NCBI GenBank assembly: GCA_046706345.1 | Contig: JBJKPL010000304.1 | Coordinates: 1 to 6,573 of the forward strand | DNA length: 6,573 nt | Source: Sulfidibacterium sp046706345 | Lineage (GTDB): Bacteria > Bacteroidota > Bacteroidia > Bacteroidales > F082 | Direction of reading: 5' to 3' | Shown here: positions 1 to 6,573 of the stretch, piece by piece | How positions within the stretch are numbered: the first letter of the stretch is position 1 | Layout of the letters: every line of letters begins with the position of its first letter | The notes under the pieces: model-generated | Told to the model about the DNA's origin: nothing | Databases searched by the model: none | What the model saw: only the letters and a program-made list of their open reading frames with translations | Program-made: the position numbers and the translations under genes

Positions 1-266
1 GATTTCACCCGTCGGAACCCGTGAAATAATCGATAAATCAACACGATAAAAACAGAGAACCGCAGCGGATTTATTTTCCGCCAGCCGGTGGGTTCAGGAG
101 ATTGGGCGATTCTTTTTTTGTTAATAAAAAACAATTCCGACCGAGAACTTTAATTCGTTAAATTCGCCTGTTTTCCTCCTCCGGAAGAAGGGTGACCGGA
201 AATGAGATCAGAACAGAAAAATTTCCTTCGGGAAGGCATTCCGTTTCGCATAAAAAAGGCAAACCT
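1..266. other. Left-edge non-coding stretch, upstream region of the MFS gene
   Basis: No complete gene is visible here. On the + strand all three frames close within the first 50 bases (TGA at 22-24, TAA at 27-29, TAA at 47-49). One of these could be the C-terminal end of an upstream gene, but the remnant is too short to assign. A small hairpin (GCGGA at 65-69 with TCCGC at 77-81, 7-base loop) has no T-tract behind it, so it is not a convincing terminator. A second small hairpin at 222-235 is listed separately. No clear TAnnTTTG promoter box was found; the nearest is the one-mismatch TAAATTCG at 159-166, without a good -33 element. Confidence 0.5.
222..235 (+). other. cUUCGg tetraloop hairpin in the MFS gene leader
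   Basis: TTTCC (222-226) pairs with GGAAG (231-235) around a TTCG loop closed by a C-G pair, the unusually stable UUCG tetraloop class. It lies about 30 bases before the preferred ATG at 267. It has no following T-run, so it is not an intrinsic terminator. It could be a leader structure affecting mRNA stability or ribosome access, or chance. The stem is short and ends in a T-G wobble. Confidence 0.3.
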
Positions 267-1505
267 ATGCGCGAAGCCATTGAAAAAAACCGGCAATATT
301 ATAAGTTCAGCCTGTATGGTTTTCTGAAAAATCTTCGGTTTTACGAATCCTTTTTGATCTTATTTTTTCTGGGAAAGGGCATTGATTATCTGAAGATCGG
401 CTTTTTATATTCGTTGCGGGAAGTAACCATCATCGTGCTGGAAGTCCCCAGCGGACTGATTGCCGATGTACTGGGGCGCAAAAAGACCTTGATGGCTTCG
501 TTCCTGCTTTACATGATCTCGTTTCTTATTTTCTTTTTTTCGGACTCTTTTGTGCTGATGGCCGTGGCCATGATCTTTTTTGCCATAGCAGACGCGTTCC
601 GCACGGGCATTCACAAAGCCATGATCTTCCATTATTTGAAGTCGCGCGGGCGCACCCACCAGAAAACGGATTACTACGGCCATACCCGCTCCTGGTCGCA
701 AACCGGTTCTGCCCTGTCATCGCTGATGGCGGCGGGGATGGTATTTTATTTCGGAAGCTACCGGATCATTTTTGCTGCCTCGGTGGTGCCTTACATCCTG
801 GATTTTATCCTGATCAGCACCTACCCGGAGTTCCTAAATGGCGTAACCAGGCACGTTGCACAGACCACTTTTTTGCAACGGTCAAAATATATTTTCCGGG
901 TTTTTTATCAGCGCTCAAAAGACCCGGAGTTTCTCAGGTCTCTCACCAGTCTCTCGCTGTATACGGGCTACTACCGTGCCGTGAAGGTTTATATACAGCC
1001 CATCATGATGAGCCTGGCACTGACGATTCCTTTTTTTACCGGGATGGAAAGCCGGCAAAAAACGGCACTGGTTGTTGGCGTAATCTATTTCTTCATCTAT
1101 CTTCTCAATGCGTTTACCTCCCGGCGCGCAGGGCGGTTCAAGGAATTGTTCCGGCATTATTCACGCCCCATGAACCTGACGCTGATCCTCGGTTTCGCCG
1201 GGGGAATTGTCAGCGGGCTCTTTTATGATGCCCGGCTGTTCTGGGTTTCGGTCCTGATCTTTGTTTTGATCCTGATCATCGAAAATTTGCGGAAACCCAT
1301 CGGTATCGCCTACGTGGCCGAACTCTCGCATGACGACGCCATGGCCACCGTTCTCTCCGTTCAATCCCAGTCGCAGTCGCTGTTTGCCGCCATCGTAGCC
1401 CCGATATTGGGAATGGCGGTGCATTTTGTGGGTGTCGGTCCGGGGCTGGCCCTGGTAACGGCTCTGCTGCTGATACTTTTCCCTGTTTATCGGTTGAGAG
1501 AATGA
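267..1505 (+). CDS. MFS transporter
   Basis: Predicted 412-residue inner-membrane major facilitator superfamily permease, a proton- or solute-coupled exporter or importer of unknown substrate. About twelve hydrophobic segments alternate with short charged loops. The loop after TM2 carries a textbook MFS motif A, GLIADVLGRKKTL (residues 63-75), preceded by LEVPSG, as in drug-efflux-like MFS proteins. A longer loop separates the two six-helix halves (roughly residues 180-215). Length is normal for the family. The frame is open back to a GTG at 192, but those 25 extra residues are hydrophilic and unlike an MFS N-terminus. Starting at ATG 267 gives MREAIEKNRQYYKFSLYGFLKNLRF, a short basic tail running straight into TM1, so I chose 267. 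A patatin-like gene follows 82 bases downstream on the same strand. The substrate cannot be read from the sequence. Confidence 0.88.
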   Translation: MREAIEKNRQYYKFSLYGFLKNLRFYESFLILFFLGKGIDYLKIGFLYSLREVTIIVLEVPSGLIADVLGRKKTLMASFLLYMISFLIFFFSDSFVLMAVAMIFFAIADAFRTGIHKAMIFHYLKSRGRTHQKTDYYGHTRSWSQTGSALSSLMAAGMVFYFGSYRIIFAASVVPYILDFILISTYPEFLNGVTRHVAQTTFLQRSKYIFRVFYQRSKDPEFLRSLTSLSLYTGYYRAVKVYIQPIMMSLALTIPFFTGMESRQKTALVVGVIYFFIYLLNAFTSRRAGRFKELFRHYSRPMNLTLILGFAGGIVSGLFYDARLFWVSVLIFVLILIIENLRKPIGIAYVAELSHDDAMATVLSVQSQSQSLFAAIVAPILGMAVHFVGVGPGLALVTALLLILFPVYRLRE

Positions 1506-1587
1506 GAATAACTTCCAACCGGCCGCATCGTGTCATGAAGTCCGCTGAAAGTCGTATTTTTACCTTTTTGAAATCCCAACAAAGATC

Positions 1588-2454
1588 ATGAAGAAAATCG
1601 CACTTGCATTAGGAGGAGGAGGTGCCCGAGGACTGGCACACATTGGCTTTTTACGTGTCCTGGAGAAAGAAAAAATTCCCATCAGCCGACTCTGCGGTTG
1701 CAGCATGGGGGCCATGGTGGGAGGAGCCTATTGTCTCTATAAAAACGTCGATCAGGTGGAGGAAGAAGCGTACAATTTTGTGAACCATCCCGTTTTCAAG
1801 GAGTTTAACTTCGATGATTTTGCCGCCATGGACAAAAGGGCCGACGACTGGAAAAGCAAGGCGCTGAACGTGATGGGAAGGATCAAGGTGGGTCTTTCTC
1901 TGTTTAAAACCCTGGCCCATCCCAGCATTTACGAGACGGAACTGGTGGAACAGATCTACAACAACTATCCCGACGCGAAGATCGAGGAACTGCAGGTTCC
2001 ATTCGCTGCCGTTACCAATGACATCATGACGGGGAAGGAGGTTTTTCTGAGCCAGGGGAGCCTCCGGTTTGCCGTTCGCGCCAGTTCGGCCATTCCGGGA
2101 TATCTTCCGCCGGTGAAGTATGAAAACTACCTCCTGGTGGATGGGGGTGTTTCCAACCTGGTTCCAACCCATTACTTCAGTAAAAAAAGCGACGAGCTGA
2201 TCATCGGGGTGGATGTCAGCCAGCCGGTCCGCCAGACGGAAGAACCCAAAAGTGGGGTCAACATGATGCAGCGTGCGGAAGCCATCCGGGAATATCACCT
2301 GGTAAAACTCAAGACACAAAATGCCGATAAAGTCATTCAATGTAATCTGAACGGCATTTCATGGGCCGATTTCAGCAACATGGATGAGATCATCCGTTAC
2401 GGGGAAAAGACCGCCCGGAAACTCATGCCCTGGATACGGGAAAACATTCAGTAA
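1588..2454 (+). CDS. Patatin-like phospholipase family protein
   Basis: 288-residue serine hydrolase of the patatin/RssA/NTE type, expected to cleave acyl esters of lipids using a Ser-Asp dyad. The oxyanion-hole glycine motif GGGGARG is at residues 9-15. The nucleophile elbow GCSMG is at 37-41 with Ser39, and the catalytic Asp185 lies in the DGGV motif at 185-188, preceded by the family-typical ASSAIPGYLPPV block (165-176). All key residues are intact and the length fits the single-domain bacterial family. There is no signal peptide or membrane segment, so the protein is probably cytoplasmic or peripheral, unlike the longer Bacteroidota patatins fused to an outer-membrane barrel. The start is ATG 1588, giving MKKIALALGGGG directly at the first core strand. 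The 3' end faces the helicase gene with only 3 bases between stop codons. The exact substrate and cellular role are unknown. Confidence 0.93.
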   Translation: MKKIALALGGGGARGLAHIGFLRVLEKEKIPISRLCGCSMGAMVGGAYCLYKNVDQVEEEAYNFVNHPVFKEFNFDDFAAMDKRADDWKSKALNVMGRIKVGLSLFKTLAHPSIYETELVEQIYNNYPDAKIEELQVPFAAVTNDIMTGKEVFLSQGSLRFAVRASSAIPGYLPPVKYENYLLVDGGVSNLVPTHYFSKKSDELIIGVDVSQPVRQTEEPKSGVNMMQRAEAIREYHLVKLKTQNADKVIQCNLNGISWADFSNMDEIIRYGEKTARKLMPWIRENIQ

Positions 2455-2457
2455 AAT

Positions 2458-3885
2458 CTATTCGAAAAAAACTTCCTGAAAGCCCAGGAGGTATACTTTT
2501 TCCGTGGCCCGTGTAAAAGCAGTATACAGCCACCGCAAGTATTCCACATCCAGCAGTTCCTCCTGAACATATCCCTGATCGATAAACACATGGGCCCATT
2601 GGCCGCCCTGGGTTTTGTGACAGGTCATGGCATAAGCGTATTTGATCTGAAGCGCATTAAAATAAGGATCCTTTTGCATGGCAGCCAGTCGCTTTTTCCG
2701 ATTGGGAATCGACTGGTAATCCCGTTCCACCTCATCGAAAAGATTTCGCTGGTCTTCTTCGGTCAGGCTGGGCGCATTGGCGTCGAGCGTATCGAGCAAC
2801 AATTTTACCATCATTTCCTTTTCTTCCGGATAGTCTACCAGCCGGATCTCTGCATCCGCAAAATGAAACCCGTAGAGCGCTTCTTCGCCGGTCAGGCGAA
2901 CCACCTCTGCCAGATCGCCGTTGGCGATAAAACCGGCTTTGGAATTGGGGTCCAGCCAGAAATAATTGTTCTTTACGATCATGATCCGGTCTCCGGCTTC
3001 CAGCACCGCTTCCCGTTGCTGGATGTTGTTACGGATCTGACGGTTAAAATGATTGGCGCTTTTGTTGGACCGGGTCACCACAATACTGTCGGAAGGTTGA
3101 TAGCCTGAAAACGCCTGTTGGAAAAGTTCTTCCAGGCGGTAATAATCCTCCACCACCTCCACGTCCGAGAAAAAATCATGACGGGCGAAAAAGGGAAAGG
3201 AAACCGCTCCTGCTCCGATCTTATATCTCAAGCGGGTAGCGGAAAGCAGAATGCCCGAATCCTGTGCCTGACGCATCACATCTTTCATCTCAAAAGCATA
3301 AGCCGTCAGGCTGTAGGCCGATTTCAGATAGTCCACATCCAACGCCGGGCTGATATTCAGATGCACCGGCGGAAGCTGGGCTGTATCTCCCACAAACAAT
3401 AGCTTGTTCCCCGGGCGGGAGAACACAAAACTGATCAGATCATCCAGCAAACCCTGACTCTCGAAACCGCCGGTTTCCGGCGAGTTATCACTGATCATGG
3501 AGGCTTCATCCACGATAAATACGGTGTGCTCCATCCGGTTCGGGGCCAGGGTCATTTTGCGTCTCCCATCGGCGGTCATCGCCGTCATATAAATGCGCCG
3601 GTGAATGGTAAAAGCCTGGTATCCGCTATATTGGGACAACACCTTGGCGGCACGGCCGGTAGGAGCCATCAGCACGAATTTTACGGACCGCTTGCGCAAA
3701 CGACTGGTGAAAGCGCTGATCAGACTGGTTTTTCCGGTCCCGGCATAACCCATGAGCAGGTAAAGGGGATTGGGTTTCACGCTGATGCCAAAAGCAGCCA
3801 GGTGCTGCATGGCCGTAACCTGATCCTGCGTAGGATCAAAGCCAAATTCTTCCCGGAGGGCACGAAATTCATCCAACTGGCTCAT
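2458..3885 (-). CDS. RecD/PIF1-like superfamily 1 ATP-dependent helicase (AAA family ATPase)
   Basis: 475-residue DNA-dependent ATPase with the ordered motifs of SF1 RecD-like helicases. Walker A GYAGTGKT is at residues 46-53, motif Ia APTGRAAKVL at 74-83, Walker B VDEAS at 125-129, and motif III GDTAQLPPV at 166-174. A UvrD-C-type C-terminal region has TCHKTQGGQW (421-430) and motif VI YTAFTRA (454-460). No nuclease or extra N-terminal RecD domain is seen, so this is the short free-standing form rather than the RecBCD subunit or the longer RecD2. Likely a cytoplasmic 5'-3' DNA helicase in repair or recombination, judged by family only. The ATG at 3885 lies 9 bases after the tamL stop, so the gene is probably the second of an operon. 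No Shine-Dalgarno motif is present in the gap, which is T-rich. The stop lies 3 bases from the convergent patatin stop. Confidence 0.92.
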   Translation of the reverse strand: MSQLDEFRALREEFGFDPTQDQVTAMQHLAAFGISVKPNPLYLLMGYAGTGKTSLISAFTSRLRKRSVKFVLMAPTGRAAKVLSQYSGYQAFTIHRRIYMTAMTADGRRKMTLAPNRMEHTVFIVDEASMISDNSPETGGFESQGLLDDLISFVFSRPGNKLLFVGDTAQLPPVHLNISPALDVDYLKSAYSLTAYAFEMKDVMRQAQDSGILLSATRLRYKIGAGAVSFPFFARHDFFSDVEVVEDYYRLEELFQQAFSGYQPSDSIVVTRSNKSANHFNRQIRNNIQQREAVLEAGDRIMIVKNNYFWLDPNSKAGFIANGDLAEVVRLTGEEALYGFHFADAEIRLVDYPEEKEMMVKLLLDTLDANAPSLTEEDQRNLFDEVERDYQSIPNRKKRLAAMQKDPYFNALQIKYAYAMTCHKTQGGQWAHVFIDQGYVQEELLDVEYLRWLYTAFTRATEKVYLLGFQEVFFE

Positions 3886-3894
3886 AGCAAAAAA

Positions 3895-6246
3895 TTAGAA
3901 TGGATATCCGATACCGAAGTTTCCCACAAAATCATGCCAGCTCATCTGACTGATACGCCAGCGATGTCCCGGCGCATAGGAAGGGTCCCTGAATGGAGCA
4001 GCCACATCGAAACGAAAAATGAAATAAGTGAAATCGAAGCGGAATCCGAAACCGCCATCGAGAGCCACCTGGCGTGCAAAGGTATTCCACCGGAACTGTC
4101 CGTTGGGATAAGCCGGCGAAGCATTGTAATTCCATATGTTCCCGGCATCCAGAAATAAGGCCCCCTTAAAAAAACTGTATATGGGGAACCGGTATTCCGC
4201 GTTGGCTTCCAGCTGAATATCGCCGATGCGCTCATAGAGATCGCTGCCGCTGAAACCACCGGGGCCAAGCATTCTGAAATGCCAGCCTCGCATGTCGTTG
4301 GCACCACCGGCATAAAAGCCCTTTTCATAAGGGATTTCCGAGGAGTTGCCATAAGGGATGGCAAGCCCTACCAGCCCCCGCAACACAAATACCTGGCCGT
4401 TTTTATTGAACTGGAAATAATGCCTGTAATCGGCGTTGATCCGGGCATACTGCGAATAGTTCACACCGAAGATATTGTAAGAGCCGCTGGCATCCCGACG
4501 CGAACCAATGATATGATTGAACAAATTCAGCAGGTTTCCCGAACTTTCAAAATCAAACCGGAAATAATTGAAATTCCCCACCTGATTTTGCTGTTGGTTG
4601 TTGTAGATAAAGCTGTATTTCAATCCCACGATCATGTGGCTCGAATACTGCTCTTTCAGCGACAGGTTGGTCTCCTGTTGCAGGATCGAGTCAAATTCGG
4701 GCGTAGGGTTCACCTTAACAAAATTCAGGTTGACAGGTGTCAGGATGTGCTTGATGTTCTGATTCTGATCCCAGGAATAGCCCAGGTCGGTGTTGGTGAT
4801 CTTCAGGGAATAATAGGGTCGTAGCTGATAGGTATATCCCAGATCGATGCTGGTACGGGAGTTGCCTGTCAGCGGGATGGAATGGAATGGAAACAAGGCC
4901 ATGGGGAAAAACAGTGAGGCATTGATCCCGGTTTCAAAGGTATTGAAAAGGGCAAAATTCCCGGAGGTACTTCCCGCAAGCGGGACCTGCTTTTCCGCTT
5001 CAAACCCGCCGTTCACGCTCAGGTTGAGGACCTCTCCGCCATGGAAGATATTCCGGTTCGAATAAGAAACCGCACCCGTTACGCCCAAATTACCGCTGGA
5101 GTTCGTCCCGACAGTTTCCAGCGACAGGGTGTTCAGCTTTCCGGTCTGCATCAGGATCCGCGCATTGAGATAACCGATGTGCAGCGAGTCGTTCCGTCCG
5201 GCTCCGGTGGTATCGAAACCGATGTTCACCGTGCGCAGCACCCGGTAGTTAAACAGGTTGTTATAGGTCTTCTGGACGCTCAGATCGGAGAAATATCGAT
5301 TGGGTTTGATCTTGATGGCATTGTCAAAGGCATTCAGGGCAAAACGGCGGGCCGGAGTAAGGATTACCTGATAAGTGTAGCGGCCGGTGTCGCCCTTAAA
5401 GTGGATCACGTGATTTACCGTATCGTAGGTGGTGGGATTGGCCCCCTGGAAATTGGGAAAGATCCGCACGCTTTTCACGATGTAACGCACATGGGGTTGA
5501 CTGATGGTTTTTCCCGGATGGTCCAGATCGGGAAGGTTCCGCGCCCGCAACACCACATTGACCGAGACGCCGTGATGCTGATGGTTGGTATCCACCACAA
5601 ACTGGACATAATTCCGGTTGAAATAATAATATCCGTTGTTTCTGAGGGCCTCGGCAATCGCATTTCGCTGATCGTCAAGATTATTGACATTAAAAACATC
5701 TCCTTTATGCAGCAGACGCAGCGACTTCTTTCCTTTGATAAACCGCTCCAGGCCGGGATCTTCGTAGGAATAAAAAATGGTATCGTAACGATACGGCCGG
5801 CGGGGTTGAATGAAATAGCTCACATAGGCTATCTTGTTCTTTTTTATCACCTTGTAGCGGGCAGAAGCATCGAAATACCCCATATCATCCAGATACCGCT
5901 TGATGTTGTTCAGGCTCATTTCGGCATCAGCAGTACGAAAATAAACCGGCGGCTGCCCCAGCTTCTGGGCCAGAAAGGTATTGAATTTAGAAGGATGTTG
6001 TTGCTTTTTGTAGTAAAACCATAAATTCAGCCGGGTTAACAGCAGCTTTTTGTTGGGCTTGGGTTGAATATAACGCCTGACATCACCCAAATTCATTTGA
6101 GCAGCCGGGGTTTTTCCCTCAAACTGTAGCCTGTACTTTCCCACCAGATAATCATCCCTGGGGATGAATTTCTTTACAGAACAGGCGGAAAATACGATCA
6201 GCAGAAAAGAGAAAGCAACACTAAGGCGAAAAATTCTTCTTTCCAA
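3895..6246 (-). CDS. tamL: Translocation and assembly module lipoprotein TamL (BamA/TamA-family outer membrane protein)
   Basis: 783-residue Omp85 protein of the Bacteroidota TamL class, the lipidated counterpart of TamA that works with inner-membrane TamB in outer-membrane assembly. Residues 1-22 (start at 6246) form a lipoprotein signal: ERR basic n-region, hydrophobic core, FSAC lipobox with lipid-accepting Cys22. Then come POTRA-like repeats to roughly residue 360, then a 16-strand-type barrel. The Omp85 loop-6 signature appears as MRGW (652-655) followed by LGPG, a form typical of TamL, and the chain ends in an aromatic beta-signal, GIGYPF. No ATG exists near the N-terminus. In-frame starts are TTG at 6270, 6255 and 6246; upstream the frame is closed by a TAG near 6303. 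I prefer 6246 because it puts the basic n-region at the start and because a promoter box covers the 6270 TTG. Using 6270 adds 8 residues. TamB is absent from the window. Confidence 0.88.
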   Translation of the reverse strand: MERRIFRLSVAFSFLLIVFSACSVKKFIPRDDYLVGKYRLQFEGKTPAAQMNLGDVRRYIQPKPNKKLLLTRLNLWFYYKKQQHPSKFNTFLAQKLGQPPVYFRTADAEMSLNNIKRYLDDMGYFDASARYKVIKKNKIAYVSYFIQPRRPYRYDTIFYSYEDPGLERFIKGKKSLRLLHKGDVFNVNNLDDQRNAIAEALRNNGYYYFNRNYVQFVVDTNHQHHGVSVNVVLRARNLPDLDHPGKTISQPHVRYIVKSVRIFPNFQGANPTTYDTVNHVIHFKGDTGRYTYQVILTPARRFALNAFDNAIKIKPNRYFSDLSVQKTYNNLFNYRVLRTVNIGFDTTGAGRNDSLHIGYLNARILMQTGKLNTLSLETVGTNSSGNLGVTGAVSYSNRNIFHGGEVLNLSVNGGFEAEKQVPLAGSTSGNFALFNTFETGINASLFFPMALFPFHSIPLTGNSRTSIDLGYTYQLRPYYSLKITNTDLGYSWDQNQNIKHILTPVNLNFVKVNPTPEFDSILQQETNLSLKEQYSSHMIVGLKYSFIYNNQQQNQVGNFNYFRFDFESSGNLLNLFNHIIGSRRDASGSYNIFGVNYSQYARINADYRHYFQFNKNGQVFVLRGLVGLAIPYGNSSEIPYEKGFYAGGANDMRGWHFRMLGPGGFSGSDLYERIGDIQLEANAEYRFPIYSFFKGALFLDAGNIWNYNASPAYPNGQFRWNTFARQVALDGGFGFRFDFTYFIFRFDVAAPFRDPSYAPGHRWRISQMSWHDFVGNFGIGYPF

Positions 6247-6267
6247 TGTAACCAAAGTAACTTGATG

Positions 6268-6275
6268 CAAAGTTA
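6268..6275 (-). promoter_or_regulatory. Predicted -7 box of the tamL promoter
   Basis: Read on the minus strand, TAACTTTG is an exact match to the Bacteroidota -7 consensus TAnnTTTG and is followed by CA, as in many such promoters. A T-rich TTTT (6299-6296) about 20 bases upstream is a three-of-four match to the -33 TTTG. Transcription would begin near 6262-6265, downstream of the TTG at 6270, leaving a leader of about 15-20 bases before the TTG at 6246. This is prediction from pattern only. Confidence 0.5.
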
Positions 6276-6328
6276 AAAAAGAACTCAGAAAGGTGAAAAA
6301 CTATTTTTTGCCCGGAATCACTTTTTAG

Positions 6329-6358
6329 TTGGATAAATAAAATATCGTTGTATTTTTG
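6329..6358 (+). promoter_or_regulatory. Predicted promoter of tRNA-Val
   Basis: TATTTTTG at 6351-6358 is an exact TAnnTTTG -7 box, followed by CA. TTG at 6329-6331 lies 19 bases upstream and matches the -33 TTTG at three positions with normal spacing. The expected transcript start near 6362-6366 leaves a leader of about 17-20 bases before the mature tRNA, which is usual for a tRNA gene. It is divergent from the tamL promoter, the two -7 boxes being about 75 bases apart. Confidence 0.65.
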
Positions 6359-6382
6359 CAAACTCCTTTTCGGAGGCGAATT

Positions 6383-6457
6383 GGGAGCTTAGCTCAGCTG
6401 GTTCAGAGCATCTGCCTTACAAGCAGAGGGTCACTGGTTCGAATCCAGTAGTTCCCA
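6383..6457 (+). tRNA. tRNA-Val (anticodon UAC)
   Basis: A complete 75-base cloverleaf. The acceptor stem is GGGAGCT (6383-6389) with AGTTCCC (6450-6456), containing one G-T wobble. The D arm is GCTC/GAGC. The anticodon stem TCTGC/GCAGA encloses the loop CTTACAA, with anticodon TAC at 6418-6420 reading GUA and related valine codons. The variable loop has 5 bases, and the T arm is ACTGG/CCAGT with loop TTCGAAT. The discriminator is A6457. The following bases are CAT, so the CCA end is not encoded and must be added enzymatically. It stands alone, with its own promoter and terminator. Confidence 0.97.
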
Positions 6458-6463
6458 CATCAG

Positions 6464-6491
6464 GCCGCGGTTTAACAATCGTGGCTTTTTT
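6464..6491 (+). terminator. Rho-independent terminator behind tRNA-Val
   Basis: GCCGCGGTT (6464-6472) pairs with AATCGTGGC (6477-6485), a 9-base-pair stem with two G-T wobbles and the 4-base loop TAAC, followed directly by six Ts (6486-6491). It begins 6 bases after the tRNA 3' end and so should end the tRNA transcript before the GIY-YIG gene. Confidence 0.8.
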
Positions 6492-6508
6492 ATTACCCGC
6501 CTTTTCGT

Positions 6509-6516
6509 TACCTTTG
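6509..6516 (+). promoter_or_regulatory. Predicted -7 box of the GIY-YIG gene promoter
   Basis: TACCTTTG is an exact TAnnTTTG match, and its last base lies only 3 bases before the ATG at 6520. The usual spacing would put the transcript start at or just after that ATG, giving a leaderless message. The -33 region holds only a T-run (part of the terminator tail), a weak match. This may be a real promoter or a chance match. Confidence 0.35.
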
Positions 6517-6519
6517 GTT

Positions 6520-6573
6520 ATGTCTTACTTCTTTTACATCGTCCGCTCTCGACTTTTGGACAAATACTACGTT
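6520..6573 (+). CDS. GIY-YIG nuclease family protein (5' fragment, cut by window end)
   Basis: Only the first 18 codons are present: MSYFFYIVRSRLLDKYYV. This matches the start of the small (about 80-100 residue) stand-alone GIY-YIG/UvrC-N domain proteins. Residues FYIV fill the GIY strand and the terminal YYV fills the YIG strand, with the usual spacing of about ten residues between them; the next residue would be expected to be Gly. The catalytic Arg, Glu and the rest of the domain lie outside the window. The gene begins 28 bases after the tRNA-Val terminator T-tract. Family members are predicted metal-dependent DNA nucleases, but most stand-alone bacterial ones have no established role. The short length of evidence limits confidence. 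Confidence 0.72.
   Translation, partial: MSYFFYIVRSRLLDKYYV

Noticed and set aside
58..94. Hairpin near the left edge (GCGGA/TCCGC, flanked by AACC and GGTT) considered as a terminator for an upstream gene
   Set aside because: There is no T-tract after the stem on either strand, and the outer pairs are not contiguous with the inner stem.
1555..1570. Possible promoter for the patatin gene (TATTTTTA at 1555-1562, TACCTTTT at 1561-1568)
   Set aside because: Each differs from TAnnTTTG at the last position, and neither has a TTTG-like -33 element at the right distance. The patatin gene may equally be read from the MFS promoter.
1651..2340. A 229-codon open frame on the - strand antisense to the patatin gene
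   Set aside because: The sense frame has every patatin catalytic motif in order. The antisense product is His-rich with no family resemblance.
2590..4158. Several + strand open frames of 94 to 210 codons antisense to the helicase gene and the end of tamL
   Set aside because: They are covered by genes with intact motif series, show no domain features, and have no promoter or start context of their own.
5041..6024. A 327-codon open frame on the + strand antisense to tamL
   Set aside because: It lies wholly inside the tamL coding sequence on the other strand. Its translation has no recognisable domain or motif, and the tamL frame carries the lipobox, POTRA-like region and barrel features. It is a codon-usage shadow.
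6363..6375. CTCC/GGAG hairpin in the tRNA-Val leader, considered as an attenuator
   Set aside because: It has only four base pairs and no T-run, and lies within the short leader removed by tRNA processing. It is likely chance.
1..6573. Search by eye for CRISPR repeats, IS ends, transposase or integrase genes, toxin-antitoxin pairs, phase-variable repeats and defence modules
   Set aside because: No spaced direct repeats, terminal inverted repeats, or genes of these families were seen. The content is ordinary chromosomal genes.

Overview
The window looks like an ordinary chromosomal segment from a member of the Bacteroidota. Three things point there: a TamL-type lipoprotein Omp85 gene; promoter-like -7 boxes of the form TAnnTTTG, as used by the Bacteroidota housekeeping sigma factor; and start codons preceded by A/T-rich sequence with no recognisable Shine-Dalgarno motif. 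Base composition is moderate, neither strongly AT- nor GC-rich. I cannot name a genus from this sequence.

Layout, left to right. Positions 1-266 are non-coding or hold the unidentifiable tail of an upstream gene. Two genes follow on the + strand: an MFS transporter (267-1505) and a patatin-like phospholipase/esterase (1588-2454). Tail to tail with the patatin gene, after a gap of only 3 bases, lies a two-gene minus-strand unit: tamL (6246 down to 3895), then a RecD-like superfamily 1 helicase gene (3885 down to 2458), which starts 9 bases after the tamL stop. Divergent from tamL on the + strand is tRNA-Val(UAC) (6383-6457), with its own promoter and a downstream hairpin terminator. The window ends inside the first 18 codons of a small GIY-YIG nuclease gene.

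Functionally, tamL makes the outer-membrane half of the translocation and assembly module. Its inner-membrane partner TamB is not in the window. The helicase is a cytoplasmic DNA-dependent ATPase of unknown specific role, and its tight linkage to tamL suggests co-transcription rather than a shared function. The MFS pump and the patatin protein are unrelated families on the same strand, and no common pathway is evident. I found no mobile element, CRISPR array, toxin-antitoxin pair or defence island, and no novel multi-gene system. The points most worth a second look concern transcription and translation starts: TAnnTTTG boxes lie on or directly beside the possible start codons of tamL and the GIY-YIG gene.
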